Assembly (NCBI GenBank): GCA_900469615.1
Contig: UBYA01000011.1
Coordinates: 992,001 to 1,056,000, forward strand
Reading direction: 5' to 3'
Origin: Hyphomicrobiales bacterium
GTDB taxonomy: Bacteria > Pseudomonadota > Alphaproteobacteria > Rhizobiales > Rhizobiaceae
DNA length: 64,000 bases
Both the position numbers and the translations under genes were made by a program. Of the stretch, positions 51,598-59,853 are shown in pieces. A model generated the notes under the pieces. The model ran no database searches, had not been told where the DNA came from, and saw only the letters and a program-made list of their open reading frames with translations. Positions within the stretch are counted from its first letter, which is position 1. Each line of letters begins with the position of its first letter.

Positions 51598-53112
51598 TCA
51601 TCGATGGCGTGCGGCAAGGTCGGCCGCGCCGATGATGCCGGCATGAGGCCCAAGACTTGTAGCAACGAGGCGTGGCGCCAGGTGCGAAGGGAGTTCGGCA
51701 AGCTGTGCGCCGACGGCTTCGAGATAGCCGGGCGCCAGACCGATGCCGCCGCCGATGACGATACGCCTCGGCGCGAACATCATCTGTATGTCGCGGCATA
51801 AAAGTGCGACGCGGGACGCGGACTGTTCGATGATCGCCTTGGCCCAGCCGGCGCCCTCGCGCGCCTGTTGAAATATCGCAGGCGCCTCGCCCGGATGCCC
51901 GGCGCGAGCGGCCTCAGCCGCCATCCAGCGCCCGGAAACGACATCTTCCAATGGCGCCTGGCCGTGCGTGGGTCCGCGCAGCAGGCCGAAATGACCGGCA
52001 AGGCCGAGAAGCGGACGTCCGTTGACCACGACACCGCCGCCGATACCGGTCGATATGGTCAGGAATACGGTATCTTCATTGTTGCCGGCACCGAACCGGT
52101 GTTCGCCCCAGGCGGCGGCCTGGGCATCGTTGACGGCGAAAGCAGGCTTGCCGAACAGCTCGCTTGCCTGTGCCGCCAGCGGATAATGGTCCGGAATTGC
52201 AAGCGTCGCCGGATTGAGGGCCGACCATCGCCCTTCATCGATCAGGCCGGTCGCGGCGATGCCGACGCGCTCGTATCGGCCGACCCAGGATTTTGCCTGT
52301 TCGGCAATGGCCGTCAGCCAGGCGCCCGGACCGGCTTTCCGGCTGGTCGCAATCGTCGTTTCCGCGAGCACCTGCGCGCCCCGGACCAGAGCCGCAAGCG
52401 TCTTCGTGCCGCCGATATCGATCGCCAGCGTTGTTCCGTCCCGTTGCGAGAAGGCAGCCGAAACAGCTTCGTCGAACCACGCCGTCACATGCTCGGTTCG
52501 CGTGATCGCCGAGCCGACGACCACGGCGCAGGCGCCGGCCCGCACCGCATCGGCCGCCTGCTCGGGCGTGCGGATACGACCCTCGGCAATTACATGGGGC
52601 GTCAACTGGCGCATGGCGGCGATCAGCGCGATATCCGGCTCGACCGGTTCGGGGCCGCCGACATAGCCGGACATGGTCGTGCCGACGAAATCGACGCCGG
52701 CTGCAAGGGCATGCTTTGCATCCTCCAGGCAGGAGCAGTCGGCCATCGAAAGCAGGCCTCGCGCCTTGATGGCGGCAAGCAGCGCCTCGATCGTTGCCGG
52801 CCGTGGCCGGTCGGTGGCATCGAAGGCGATGATATCGGCACCGGCATCGGCCAGCGCCTCGACATCGGCGACAAAGGGGGTGATGCGGACGGGGCTGTCA
52901 TCGAGGTCGCGTTTGACGATGCCGATGATCGGTGCGTCGACGGCGGCCCTGACGGCCGCGACATAGGCTGCCGATTCGATACGCAGTGCGCGCCCGCCCG
53001 CCGCCAGCGCCGCACGGGCAAAGCCGCTGACGAATATGGCCTCATCCATTGCCCCACCCGGTACGGGCTGGCAGGAGACGATCAGGCTCAGATTGAGATC
53101 TTCCTTGCGCAT
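51598..53112 (-). CDS. Fused N-acetylmannosamine-6-P 2-epimerase and ROK-family kinase
   Basis: A 504-residue two-domain protein. Residues 1-230 match NanE, a TIM barrel that converts ManNAc-6-P to GlcNAc-6-P, with IIGIVKRDLDDSPVRITPF, ADCSCLEDAKHALAAGVDFVGTTMSGYVGG and VIAEGRIRTPEQA. Residues 235-504 match ROK kinases such as NanK, with LAIDIGGTKTLAAL, FAVNDAQAAAWGE and STGIGGGVVVNG. The usual ROK zinc motif with Cys residues is missing; in its place stands GHFGLLRGPTHGQAPLEDVVSGR. The fusion implies ManNAc phosphorylation followed by epimerisation in one protein. It is transcribed right after the GntR/UTRA regulator. Confidence 0.87.
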   Translation of the reverse strand: MRKEDLNLSLIVSCQPVPGGAMDEAIFVSGFARAALAAGGRALRIESAAYVAAVRAAVDAPIIGIVKRDLDDSPVRITPFVADVEALADAGADIIAFDATDRPRPATIEALLAAIKARGLLSMADCSCLEDAKHALAAGVDFVGTTMSGYVGGPEPVEPDIALIAAMRQLTPHVIAEGRIRTPEQAADAVRAGACAVVVGSAITRTEHVTAWFDEAVSAAFSQRDGTTLAIDIGGTKTLAALVRGAQVLAETTIATSRKAGPGAWLTAIAEQAKSWVGRYERVGIAATGLIDEGRWSALNPATLAIPDHYPLAAQASELFGKPAFAVNDAQAAAWGEHRFGAGNNEDTVFLTISTGIGGGVVVNGRPLLGLAGHFGLLRGPTHGQAPLEDVVSGRWMAAEAARAGHPGEAPAIFQQAREGAGWAKAIIEQSASRVALLCRDIQMMFAPRRIVIGGGIGLAPGYLEAVGAQLAELPSHLAPRLVATSLGPHAGIIGAADLAARHR

Positions 53113-53161
53113 TCGGCACCCCTTTCGCAGGGCAACGATAGAGGATGATCACCAGAAAGCA

Positions 53162-53183
53162 ACCGGTTTTAAACTGGTATTAT
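53162..53183. promoter_or_regulatory. Putative operator upstream of the NanE-kinase gene
   Basis: An odd-symmetry inverted repeat ACCGGTTT-T-AAACTGGT (53162-53178) with one mismatch, continuing into ATTAT. The 11-mer ACTGGTATTAT recurs upstream of the GntR gene (53978). It lies 50 bases upstream of the NanE-kinase start and touches the end of the regulator gene. Confidence 0.55.
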
Positions 53184-53926
53184 CTTTGCAGTTCGAAGAC
53201 GAAGTCGTAGACCTCGCCCTTGTAGCGCGTCTCGCAATATTCGACGATTTCCCCATCGGCGAGAAAGCATCGCCGCTCGGTCGTCAGGATCGGCGCGCCC
53301 GCTTCACAGCGCAGGTGCTGCGCATCCTCGGGCGATGCGGCGCGCGCCCGCATTCTCTGCACGGCGCGCCGGGGCAGAAAGCCACGCTGGGCAAGCGCCT
53401 CGTACAGGGAATCGCCGACGAGCGAAGGCGAGGGGAGGAAGCGCACCGGCACGGCGGCATGCTCGACGGCGATCGGTGCGCCGTCGGCCGTCCGCACCCG
53501 GCGCATTCGCAGGACCTGTGCATGCGCCGAAATGCCGAGCGCCATCATTTCCGTCGGCGAAGGGCGGGTCAACTGCTTGGAAATCCAGACGCAGCCGGGT
53601 TCCATTCCGCGTGCGCGCAGATCTTCCGAGAAGCTGGTGAGCGTGGAAAGCGATTTTTCGACGCGCGAGCCGATCTCGCTGCGCGCGCCTTGCCGCCGGC
53701 TCAGCATGCCTTCCTCCTCCAGCATGGCAAGCGCCTTTCGAACCGTGACGCGCGACAGCGACAAGGCTTCAGCAAGCGATCTCTCGCCCGGCAATACCGA
53801 ACCGGATTTGAAGGCATGGCTGCGAATGGCAGCCTCGATCGCGGTCTTCAGCCGCTTGTAGAGCGGCATTCCCTGCGTGCCCGCCGCAAATTCCCTCCTG
53901 ACCAGTTCGACAATATCAGTTGCCAA
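53180..53926 (-). CDS. GntR-family regulator with UTRA effector domain
   Basis: A 248-residue HutC/UTRA-type GntR regulator. The winged helix-turn-helix is at about 20-85 (PLYKRLKTAIEAAIRSHAFKSGSVLPGERSLAEALSLSRVTVRKALAMLEEEG) and the UTRA domain fills the C-terminal part. The TTG at 53926 is preferred: AGGGAAGG lies upstream and the length is normal. A frame from 54031 would run through the putative operator. It leads the amino-sugar operon and probably senses a phosphorylated amino sugar, as NagR-like proteins do. Confidence 0.85.
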   Translation of the reverse strand: MATDIVELVRREFAAGTQGMPLYKRLKTAIEAAIRSHAFKSGSVLPGERSLAEALSLSRVTVRKALAMLEEEGMLSRRQGARSEIGSRVEKSLSTLTSFSEDLRARGMEPGCVWISKQLTRPSPTEMMALGISAHAQVLRMRRVRTADGAPIAVEHAAVPVRFLPSPSLVGDSLYEALAQRGFLPRRAVQRMRARAASPEDAQHLRCEAGAPILTTERRCFLADGEIVEYCETRYKGEVYDFVFELQR

Positions 53927-53975
53927 GGCGAGCCTTCCCTTCGATGGCACGGCGACGAAAATCTCGTCCTGTTCG

Positions 53976-53998
53976 ATACTGGTATTATACTGTACGGG
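53976..53998. promoter_or_regulatory. Putative GntR/UTRA autoregulatory site
   Basis: Contains ATACTGGTATTATACTGTAC with a short symmetric core GTATTATAC, sharing the 11-mer ACTGGTATTAT with the site at 53173-53183. It is about 50 bases upstream of the proposed TTG start. Confidence 0.45.
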
Positions 53999-54066
53999 TT
54001 TTGGCGTTCTGTCGAGGCGGGCGGGAGGCATACCGGCCGGCCGTGGCAGCCGGTATGCAGTTCGTT

Positions 54067-54453
54067 TTAGGAGGCGAGCGCCCGGCGCTCGGTCTGCGGG
54101 GAGCCAGCTTTGCCGCCGACCCGCAGAGGGGCTTTCGAGACGGCAGGCACGGCGCGGGACGTATTGGTCTTCGGCGCTCCGAGCCAGCGCAGAATTGCAT
54201 CGAAACCCGGCTGGGCAGCCCGCTTGAGTTCCGGGCTCATTTCCTCGTCCATGCCGCAGAGAGAGGCGATTTCCTGCCAGTCGACACGACCCGCCCGAAG
54301 TGGCGGCCGCGACTGGAATACGATCAGCCCGATCATGAAGCCTTTGATGTTCTCGAAGCTGCGCGGCTGCAGCAGCGGCTTCAGCCGCATATCGCAGAAA
54401 TCCGAAATCTTGCGCTGGAAAACGTCAGAGGCGGAGCTTTTCTTTACGGGCAT
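54067..54453 (-). CDS. Hypothetical protein, unknown function
   Basis: A 128-residue protein beginning MPVKKSSASDVFQRKISDFC with AAGGAA upstream of the ATG. The well-formed part is residues 1-90 (PLLQPRSFENIKGFMIGLIVFQSRPPL, RVDWQEIASLCGMDEEMSPELKRAAQPGFDAILRWL). The last 35 residues are low in structure. It could be a shortened form of a longer family, but I cannot identify one. Confidence 0.5.
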   Translation of the reverse strand: MPVKKSSASDVFQRKISDFCDMRLKPLLQPRSFENIKGFMIGLIVFQSRPPLRAGRVDWQEIASLCGMDEEMSPELKRAAQPGFDAILRWLGAPKTNTSRAVPAVSKAPLRVGGKAGSPQTERRALAS

Positions 54454-54749
54454 TATTCATTCCTTGCATGCGACATTATCCAAAGGTCGGGGTGTGGGCC
54501 GCTAAAGCACCGAAGTTAACGAAGCGCAAACAACCGACCGATTGGCCGCTTTCAATTCCACGATGAGCCGACATTTGGCAAGTAGGTGATCAATCAGGCT
54601 TCGGTCAAGACCGCTTCCGCCCCGAAGCGCGCAGAGGAGCGGCAGGCACTCGCCCAATGAGGCCGCCAAGACCATGAAAAAACTGTAACTTGCCTCGCAA
54701 GCCATTGAGAGCGACATTTTCCTTGCGCCGGATATATGAGGTGAAAGAC
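54454..54749. other. Intergenic region, one doubtful small open frame
   Basis: The minus-strand frame 54502-54717 (71 codons, AAGGA close to its ATG) encodes a Leu/Cys-rich peptide with some coding character, but it has no recognisable family. It is left uncalled. Confidence 0.3.
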
Positions 54750-54908
54750 ATGTCAGTCTTGGAAATATTGGTCAGACGCCGGATTCAGGAAGAATATGCA
54801 AAGGGCACGTCGCCAGAGCGCATAACCCGGCTCCTGCAGGAATTCTTCAACGGAACAGAAGCCTCCCAAGCCGATGCCGCTCCGCGCCGTTCCGAAGACC
54901 ATCCATAG
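54750..54908 (+). CDS. Small hypothetical protein (52 residues)
   Basis: Starts MSVLEILVRRRIQEEYAKGTSPERITRLLQEFF, a probable amphipathic helix pair, after GAGGTGAAAG. It ends with a charged tail. Function unknown; size and codon pattern are plausible for a real short gene. Confidence 0.4.
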   Translation: MSVLEILVRRRIQEEYAKGTSPERITRLLQEFFNGTEASQADAAPRRSEDHP

Positions 54909-54999
54909 CAGGCGACAGACGCGATAAAGGTGGCCGGCCCTCGATGCTTTTCCGAGCGCCGGCCGTTCGCTGAATCAGGGAAACTCCCGATAAAACTTC

Positions 55000-56181
55000 C
55001 TATTCGCCCGTGCCCCGCAGGCTCTCGACGGCGGTCAGGATCTTGTAGGCAGCGGAAATGCGGGCGGGGATCGGAAAGTTTCTGTTCGCCAGCAGGACGA
55101 TGCCGACCTGCTGGGCGGGAATGAACGCGGCATAGGCGCCGAAGCCGTTCGTCGAGCCCGTCTTGTTGAGCAGGATATCCTTGCGCGGCGGCTGCGGCGG
55201 ATCGAGCCGAGTGGCCTTATGCGGGTCGAGCGCCATGTCGGATGAATTGCCGGCCAGGAGCCGGGCAAGCGTCGTCGGATAGGCATAAATCTCCCAGCCG
55301 AGCGCCTGCGTCATGTTGCCGACGCTATAATACCCCACATGCGTCGCCTCGATTGCCTGCCGAAGAGTGTTGTCGAGCCGGGAGCCGTCCATGTTGGCTT
55401 CGAGGACGGCAAGCATGTCGGAGGCGGTGGTCTTGATGCCGTAGGCCTGCGTGTCCAGAACGCCTGGGTTCACCCGGATCGGCTTGTCCCGTTTCGAGTA
55501 GCCGTAGGCATAGTTGCCCATCTCGGCCGGCGGAACGCGAACGTAGGTGTGGCTGAGCTCGAGGCCGGCAAGGATTTTTTCCTGCATCAGCGTATCGAAC
55601 GGCTGCCCCATGGCCCTTGCCGCCAGATAGCCGAGCAGCCCGATGCTCGGGTTGGAATACTGCCGGTATGTACCGGGCGTATAGGAAGGATGCCAGTTGC
55701 GATAATAGGCCACCATCTTTTCCTGATCGGTCACATCGTCCGGGAATTGCAGTGGCAGGCCGCCCGCCGTGAATGTTCCCAGATCGAGCAGGCTGATCTT
55801 GTCGAAGCTGCTGCCCGCAAGTTCCGGCATATATTTCGTCGCCTTGTCGGAAAGGGACAGCTTTCCGCCGATCCGGGCATAAGAAGCGAGGGCTGCCGTG
55901 AAAGTCTTGCTGATGGAGCCAAGCTCGAAAATCGTGTCGTTCGTGACCTTCTGGCCGCTCTCCTTCGAGGCGACGCCATAGTTGAAGACATAGCGCTTGC
56001 CCTTGACGGTGATCGCGACCGCCATGCCCGGCACGTCGTTTTCCTTCATGAGCGGGCGGATGGTCTCGTTGACTGCCCGCGCCAGCCGGTCCTGATCGTT
56101 GCTTTCGGCGGCTTGGGCCCCGATCCCATAGAAAAGGCAGCTCGTGACGATGCCGAGCTTTTGCAGGGAGGTAGAACGCAT
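55000..56181 (-). CDS. ampC: Class C beta-lactamase (AmpC, OCH-like)
   Basis: A 393-residue serine beta-lactamase with a signal peptide ending near GIGAQA. Class C motifs are Ser89-Ile-Ser-Lys92 (SxxK), Tyr175-Ser-Asn177 (YSN) and Lys340-Thr-Gly342 (KTG in LNKTGSTNGFGAY). Blocks such as VASKESGQKV and YSNPSIGLLGYLAARAMGQPFD resemble the OCH enzymes of Ochrobactrum. It hydrolyses penicillins and cephalosporins in the periplasm. The start may instead be the TTG at 56187. It follows a class A beta-lactamase gene by about 110 bases. Confidence 0.92.
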   Translation of the reverse strand: MRSTSLQKLGIVTSCLFYGIGAQAAESNDQDRLARAVNETIRPLMKENDVPGMAVAITVKGKRYVFNYGVASKESGQKVTNDTIFELGSISKTFTAALASYARIGGKLSLSDKATKYMPELAGSSFDKISLLDLGTFTAGGLPLQFPDDVTDQEKMVAYYRNWHPSYTPGTYRQYSNPSIGLLGYLAARAMGQPFDTLMQEKILAGLELSHTYVRVPPAEMGNYAYGYSKRDKPIRVNPGVLDTQAYGIKTTASDMLAVLEANMDGSRLDNTLRQAIEATHVGYYSVGNMTQALGWEIYAYPTTLARLLAGNSSDMALDPHKATRLDPPQPPRKDILLNKTGSTNGFGAYAAFIPAQQVGIVLLANRNFPIPARISAAYKILTAVESLRGTGE

Positions 56182-56292
56182 ATTCAAGATGATATCCTCG
56201 TTGTTATGACCGGCCATGCGGTTCGCGCGGCCGAGAGAAAGGGCGGGTGGTGTCGATTGGCGGGCGGCCGGGCTTGCCGGACGCCTGCGATT

Positions 56293-57189
56293 TCAGATCG
56301 CTGCGGCGATGCGGCCGATTTCTGCTACGATCCCGTTGCGCTCGTCGGCCGCGATCGCGGGTATCTCGCAATAGGCGGTGACGATGACGGGGGCGCGGTT
56401 GGGCGGCCATAGCACCGCAATGTCGTTGGCGTTGCCGGCCTTGTCGCCGTTCGTTCCCGTCTTGTCGCCTGCCAGCCAATCCTTCGGAAGGCCGGCGCGC
56501 AGGCGGGCGTCGCCCGTCTTGTTGGTGATCAGCCATGCGGCCAGCTGCGATCGCGAGGCGGCCGAAAGGACATCGGTGAACAGAAGCCGCCGCAGGTTCT
56601 CCAGCATGGCCGCCGCCGTCGTCGTGTCGCGCTCGTCGTCGGGCCTATCGTGATAATTCAGCGTGGGTTCGGTACGGTCGAGGCGCGTGATGTCGTCGCC
56701 AAGGCTACGGCAGAAGGCCGTGAGCGCCTTCGGGCCGCCGAAGCTGGCAAGCAGCAGATTTCCGGCCGTATTGTCGCTGAGCGTCACCGCCGCCGCGCAA
56801 AGTTCCGCAACGCTCATGCCCGCGCTGTCGCGCAAATGCGCTTTGGTCGCCGGTGAGCCATGGACGAGATCGCTCTTCGTGTAGCGAATGCGCCGATCGA
56901 GTTTTTCCTGGCCCCTGTCGATGCGCGCAAGTACCAGCGCCGCCGCCAGCGCCTTGAAGGTGCTGCACATCAGGATGCGCTCGCGGGCGCGGTGTTCGAT
57001 GCGCGTGCCGCTTGCCATGTCGAGAATGCTGACGCAGATACGGCCCGGGTGCCTGCTCTCGAGCGCGGCAAGCTCCGCTTCACCGGAATGATCGTCCGCA
57101 GCGCGTCCAATCCCGTTAATCCCTGCCAGAACAGGCAGCGCAAGCAAGCTGCCGGCAAGGCTTTGCCGGCGCGACAATAAGATCGTCAT
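56293..57189 (-). CDS. Class A beta-lactamase with Tat-type signal
   Basis: A 298-residue class A enzyme. Motifs are Ser76-Thr-Phe-Lys79, Ser138-Asp-Asn140, Glu174-xxx-Asn178 (EPTLN of the omega loop) and Lys243-Thr-Gly245. The residue before the active serine is Cys75, as in some carbapenemases, but the partner Cys after KTG is Asn here, so that disulfide cannot form. The N-terminus has SRRQSLAG, a twin-arginine-like motif before a hydrophobic stretch. It is transcribed away from ampR and is the first of two beta-lactamase genes in tandem. Confidence 0.92.
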   Translation of the reverse strand: MTILLSRRQSLAGSLLALPVLAGINGIGRAADDHSGEAELAALESRHPGRICVSILDMASGTRIEHRARERILMCSTFKALAAALVLARIDRGQEKLDRRIRYTKSDLVHGSPATKAHLRDSAGMSVAELCAAAVTLSDNTAGNLLLASFGGPKALTAFCRSLGDDITRLDRTEPTLNYHDRPDDERDTTTAAAMLENLRRLLFTDVLSAASRSQLAAWLITNKTGDARLRAGLPKDWLAGDKTGTNGDKAGNANDIAVLWPPNRAPVIVTAYCEIPAIAADERNGIVAEIGRIAAAI

Positions 57190-57319
57190 CTTGTTTCCAC
57201 TTCGATTTACGTTGGGCAGAGGTGCGCGTGTCAGGTTCCGGGGGTGTCGTCGGAACCCTGCAAATCACCTTGCAGATCGGACTATGACGTTCCCTGGTGC
57301 CCTAGACAAACGATCAATT

Positions 57320-57357
57320 TTGGGCTTAGACATGAGAAAAACTTGGCCTTAGGACAT
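57320..57357. promoter_or_regulatory. Direct repeat in the bla/ampR divergent region
   Basis: TTGGGCTTAGACAT (57320-57333) recurs as TTGGCCTTAGGACAT (57343-57357), 23 bases apart, or about two helical turns. It ends next to the ampR start and fits a LysR-type tandem site for AmpR. The 168-base gap must also contain the promoter for the class A gene. Confidence 0.5.
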
Positions 57358-57358
57358 A

Positions 57359-58237
57359 ATGGACATCTCACAGCTGCCGTTGAACGCCCTGCGCGTCTTT
57401 GAAGCATCGGCGCGGCATTGCAGCTTCACGCGCGCCGGTCTCGAACTACGGGTCACGCAAACGGCCATCAGCCATCAGGTCAAGGCGCTGGAAGATGTGC
57501 TGGGAGTGACGCTGTTCAAGCGCCTGCCTCGCGGCCTTGCCCTGACCGACGAGGGGCACGCGCTGTTGCCGGTGCTGACCGATGCGTTCCGCCGCATGAG
57601 CGCCACGCTCAGCCAGCTGGAGGAAGGGAATTTTGCCGAAATCCTCACCGTCGGCGTCGTCGGCACTTTCGCCATCGGCTGGCTGTTGCCGCGTCTCGGC
57701 AGCTTCAGGGTGCAGCATCCGCATGTCGACCTGCGCCTGAAGACCAATAACAACCGTGCCGACATGGTGCTCGACGGGCTGGATTTTTTCCTGCGTTTCG
57801 GCGATGGCGCATGGCATGGAACGGAGGCGATCCACCTCATGGATGCGCCGCTTTCCCCGGTCTGCACGCCTGATATCGGCAAGCGATTGCACACGCCTGC
57901 CGATCTTGCCGATGTCGAGCTGCTGCGATCGTACCGCATCGACGAATGGGCGCTCTGGTTCCGGGCGGCAGGATTACCGCCGCCCCATCTTCGGGGCTGG
58001 ATGTTCGATTCGTCGTTGACGCTGGTGGAGGCTGCGGCCCGCGGCGTCGGCGTCGCGCTCGTACCCGTCGCCATGTTCTCGCACGATATCGACGCCGGCA
58101 GGATCATGCAGCCGTTCCGGATCACCGCGATGACCGGAAGCTATTGGCTGACACGGTTGAAGTCACGGGCGGAGACGGCTTCGATGAAGGCATTCCGCCA
58201 ATGGCTGATTGCGGAAATCGAAGACATGCCGGGCTAG
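57359..58237 (+). CDS. ampR: LysR-family beta-lactamase regulator (AmpR)
   Basis: A 292-residue LysR regulator close to AmpR: LNALRVFEASARHCSFTRAGLELRVTQTAISHQVKALEDVLG (helix-turn-helix) and LTVGVVGTFAIGWLLPRLGSF at the start of the effector domain. AmpR responds to cell-wall muropeptides and activates beta-lactamase genes. Here it faces away from a class A gene followed by ampC, so one regulator may control both. A hairpin follows the stop. Confidence 0.9.
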   Translation: MDISQLPLNALRVFEASARHCSFTRAGLELRVTQTAISHQVKALEDVLGVTLFKRLPRGLALTDEGHALLPVLTDAFRRMSATLSQLEEGNFAEILTVGVVGTFAIGWLLPRLGSFRVQHPHVDLRLKTNNNRADMVLDGLDFFLRFGDGAWHGTEAIHLMDAPLSPVCTPDIGKRLHTPADLADVELLRSYRIDEWALWFRAAGLPPPHLRGWMFDSSLTLVEAAARGVGVALVPVAMFSHDIDAGRIMQPFRITAMTGSYWLTRLKSRAETASMKAFRQWLIAEIEDMPG

Positions 58238-58250
58238 CTCGTACAGCTGA

Positions 58251-58282
58251 AAACGGCCCCGAACCTGCATCCGGAGCCGTTT
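58251..58282. terminator. Bidirectional hairpin between ampR and the chemotaxis gene
   Basis: AAACGGC (58251-58257) pairs with GCCGTTT (58276-58282); after one mismatch a further three pairs extend the stem. The A-run and T-run on the two sides allow termination in both directions. Confidence 0.6.
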
Positions 58283-58350
58283 GATCTGATCCGGGGCTAT
58301 CGAAGCGCCGTGCGGCAAGACGGCGCCCGGCCCGGAAGACAGCTGCTGCT

Positions 58351-59853
58351 TCAGCTGGCGAGTTTCAGCCTGACGGCCCCGGTCCGCGTGCCGGAACGCA
58401 CCGTCCTGAACCGCCCGACCAGACCGGCGAGCTCGTTGCTGATGTCGGCAAGGTGCCGCGTCGAGGCATTGGTCTCTTCCATTAGCGCCACGTTCTGCTG
58501 GGTCATCTGGTCCATGTTGCGGACGGCGGAGTTGATCTCGCTGATGCCGACGGCCTGTTCCTGTGTCGAGCGGGCGATGGCGCCGACATTCCGGTCGATG
58601 GAGGCGACCTGGTTGCCGATCTGGGCCAATGCCTCGCCGGTGCGGTTGACCAGTTCGACGCCGCGGCGCACGTCGTTCGACGACCGGTCGATCAGATCCT
58701 TGATTTCCTTTGCGGCGGTGGCCGAACGCTGCGCCAGCTCGCGGACTTCCTGTGCGACGACCGCGAAGCCCTTGCCCTGCTCGCCGGCCCTTGCCGCCTC
58801 GACGCCGGCATTGAGCGCGAGAAGGTTGGTCTGGAAGGCGATGTCGTCGATGACGGAGATGATGTCGGTCATCTTGCGCGACGAGGTCTCGATGTCGCCC
58901 ATGGCGGAGACGGCCTGCTGGACGACCTCGCGGGATCGTTCCGCTTCGGAGGCGGATTCCTTCACGATCGCCTGCACTTCGCGCGTCCGCTCGGCCGTCT
59001 GCTCGGAAATTGTCGTGATCTGGTCGATCGCAGCCGCACTTTCCTCAAGGGCGGAAGCCTGCTGTTCCGTGCGCCTCGCCATGTTGTCGGCGGCCGAAGA
59101 GATCGATCCGGCCTCGTCGCGAACGCGGGTGACGGAATCGTCGATGTGCTGCATTGCGGTTCCAAGCGATGCCAGCGATTCGTTGTAGTTGTTTTTCAAC
59201 ACTTCGAACTCGGCCGAAAGGGCTTCGGTAATCTCGGCCGTCAGATCGCCGTTGGCGAGGCCGTTCAGCGCGCGGCCGAGCGCATCGAGGGCGCGCTCCT
59301 GCTCGTGCTGGGCGGCGGCCCGCTCGGTTTCCGCGCGGTCGCGCTCATCGGCGAGCACCTGCAGATAGACCGAAATGCCGTAATCCATATCGAGGAGCGC
59401 GGCCTTGATGATCGCCGACAGCCGCCGCGACAGGGCCTGCTCGTGCTTGCGCTGCATGATGCCCTTGAGCTGCTGTGCGACGATGGATCGTACCATGCCT
59501 TCAAGGATCAGCGCATAGCCGCCGATGTACCAGCGCGGCTCCAGCCCCAGGCGGGCATGGGTCCTGCCGACGGCCGATACCGCTTCGACATAATCGGGAC
59601 CGTATTTGCCCGATGCAATCGTCTTCCAATGATCCTGCTGCTTGGACTTGGCGTGCGCCACATGCTGCTGCGACGAGAAAAACTTCACCATTGCCGGGTG
59701 CTTGGTGATCCTCTCGTAGAAGACGTCGAGAGAGCCTTTGACGGCGGATTCGATGGTCGGCTGCAGCTCCGCCAGGGCTTGCCGGGCATCTTGCCCCAGT
59801 CCAACAAAGTCGAGCCGATCATTCAACTCGTCCATTTTCGATGCGCGCACCAT
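58351..59853 (-). CDS. Globin-coupled methyl-accepting chemotaxis protein (HemAT-like)
   Basis: A 500-residue soluble transducer. Residues 10-170 form a globin sensor domain with the proximal heme ligand probably His99 (VGRTHARLGLEPRWYIGGY). A linker with HAMP-like repeats follows (ALGRALNGLANGDLTAEIT), then the methyl-accepting signalling domain with the hairpin tip ALNAGVEAARAGEQGKGFAVVAQEVRELAQRS. There are no membrane helices. It should sense oxygen in the cytoplasm and control CheA. The ATG at 59853 follows GGAG; a TTG 12 bases earlier would cover that site. Confidence 0.92.
   Translation of the reverse strand: MVRASKMDELNDRLDFVGLGQDARQALAELQPTIESAVKGSLDVFYERITKHPAMVKFFSSQQHVAHAKSKQQDHWKTIASGKYGPDYVEAVSAVGRTHARLGLEPRWYIGGYALILEGMVRSIVAQQLKGIMQRKHEQALSRRLSAIIKAALLDMDYGISVYLQVLADERDRAETERAAAQHEQERALDALGRALNGLANGDLTAEITEALSAEFEVLKNNYNESLASLGTAMQHIDDSVTRVRDEAGSISSAADNMARRTEQQASALEESAAAIDQITTISEQTAERTREVQAIVKESASEAERSREVVQQAVSAMGDIETSSRKMTDIISVIDDIAFQTNLLALNAGVEAARAGEQGKGFAVVAQEVRELAQRSATAAKEIKDLIDRSSNDVRRGVELVNRTGEALAQIGNQVASIDRNVGAIARSTQEQAVGISEINSAVRNMDQMTQQNVALMEETNASTRHLADISNELAGLVGRFRTVRSGTRTGAVRLKLAS

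Noticed and set aside
54502..54717. 71-codon minus-strand frame near the small hypothetical genes
   Set aside because: AAGGA is too close to its ATG and the Leu/Cys-rich peptide matches nothing known; kept only as a note.
56293..57189. Class A beta-lactamase as a carbapenemase because of Cys before the active Ser
   Set aside because: The partner Cys after KTG is Asn, so the disulfide typical of those carbapenemases is missing; no spectrum can be inferred.
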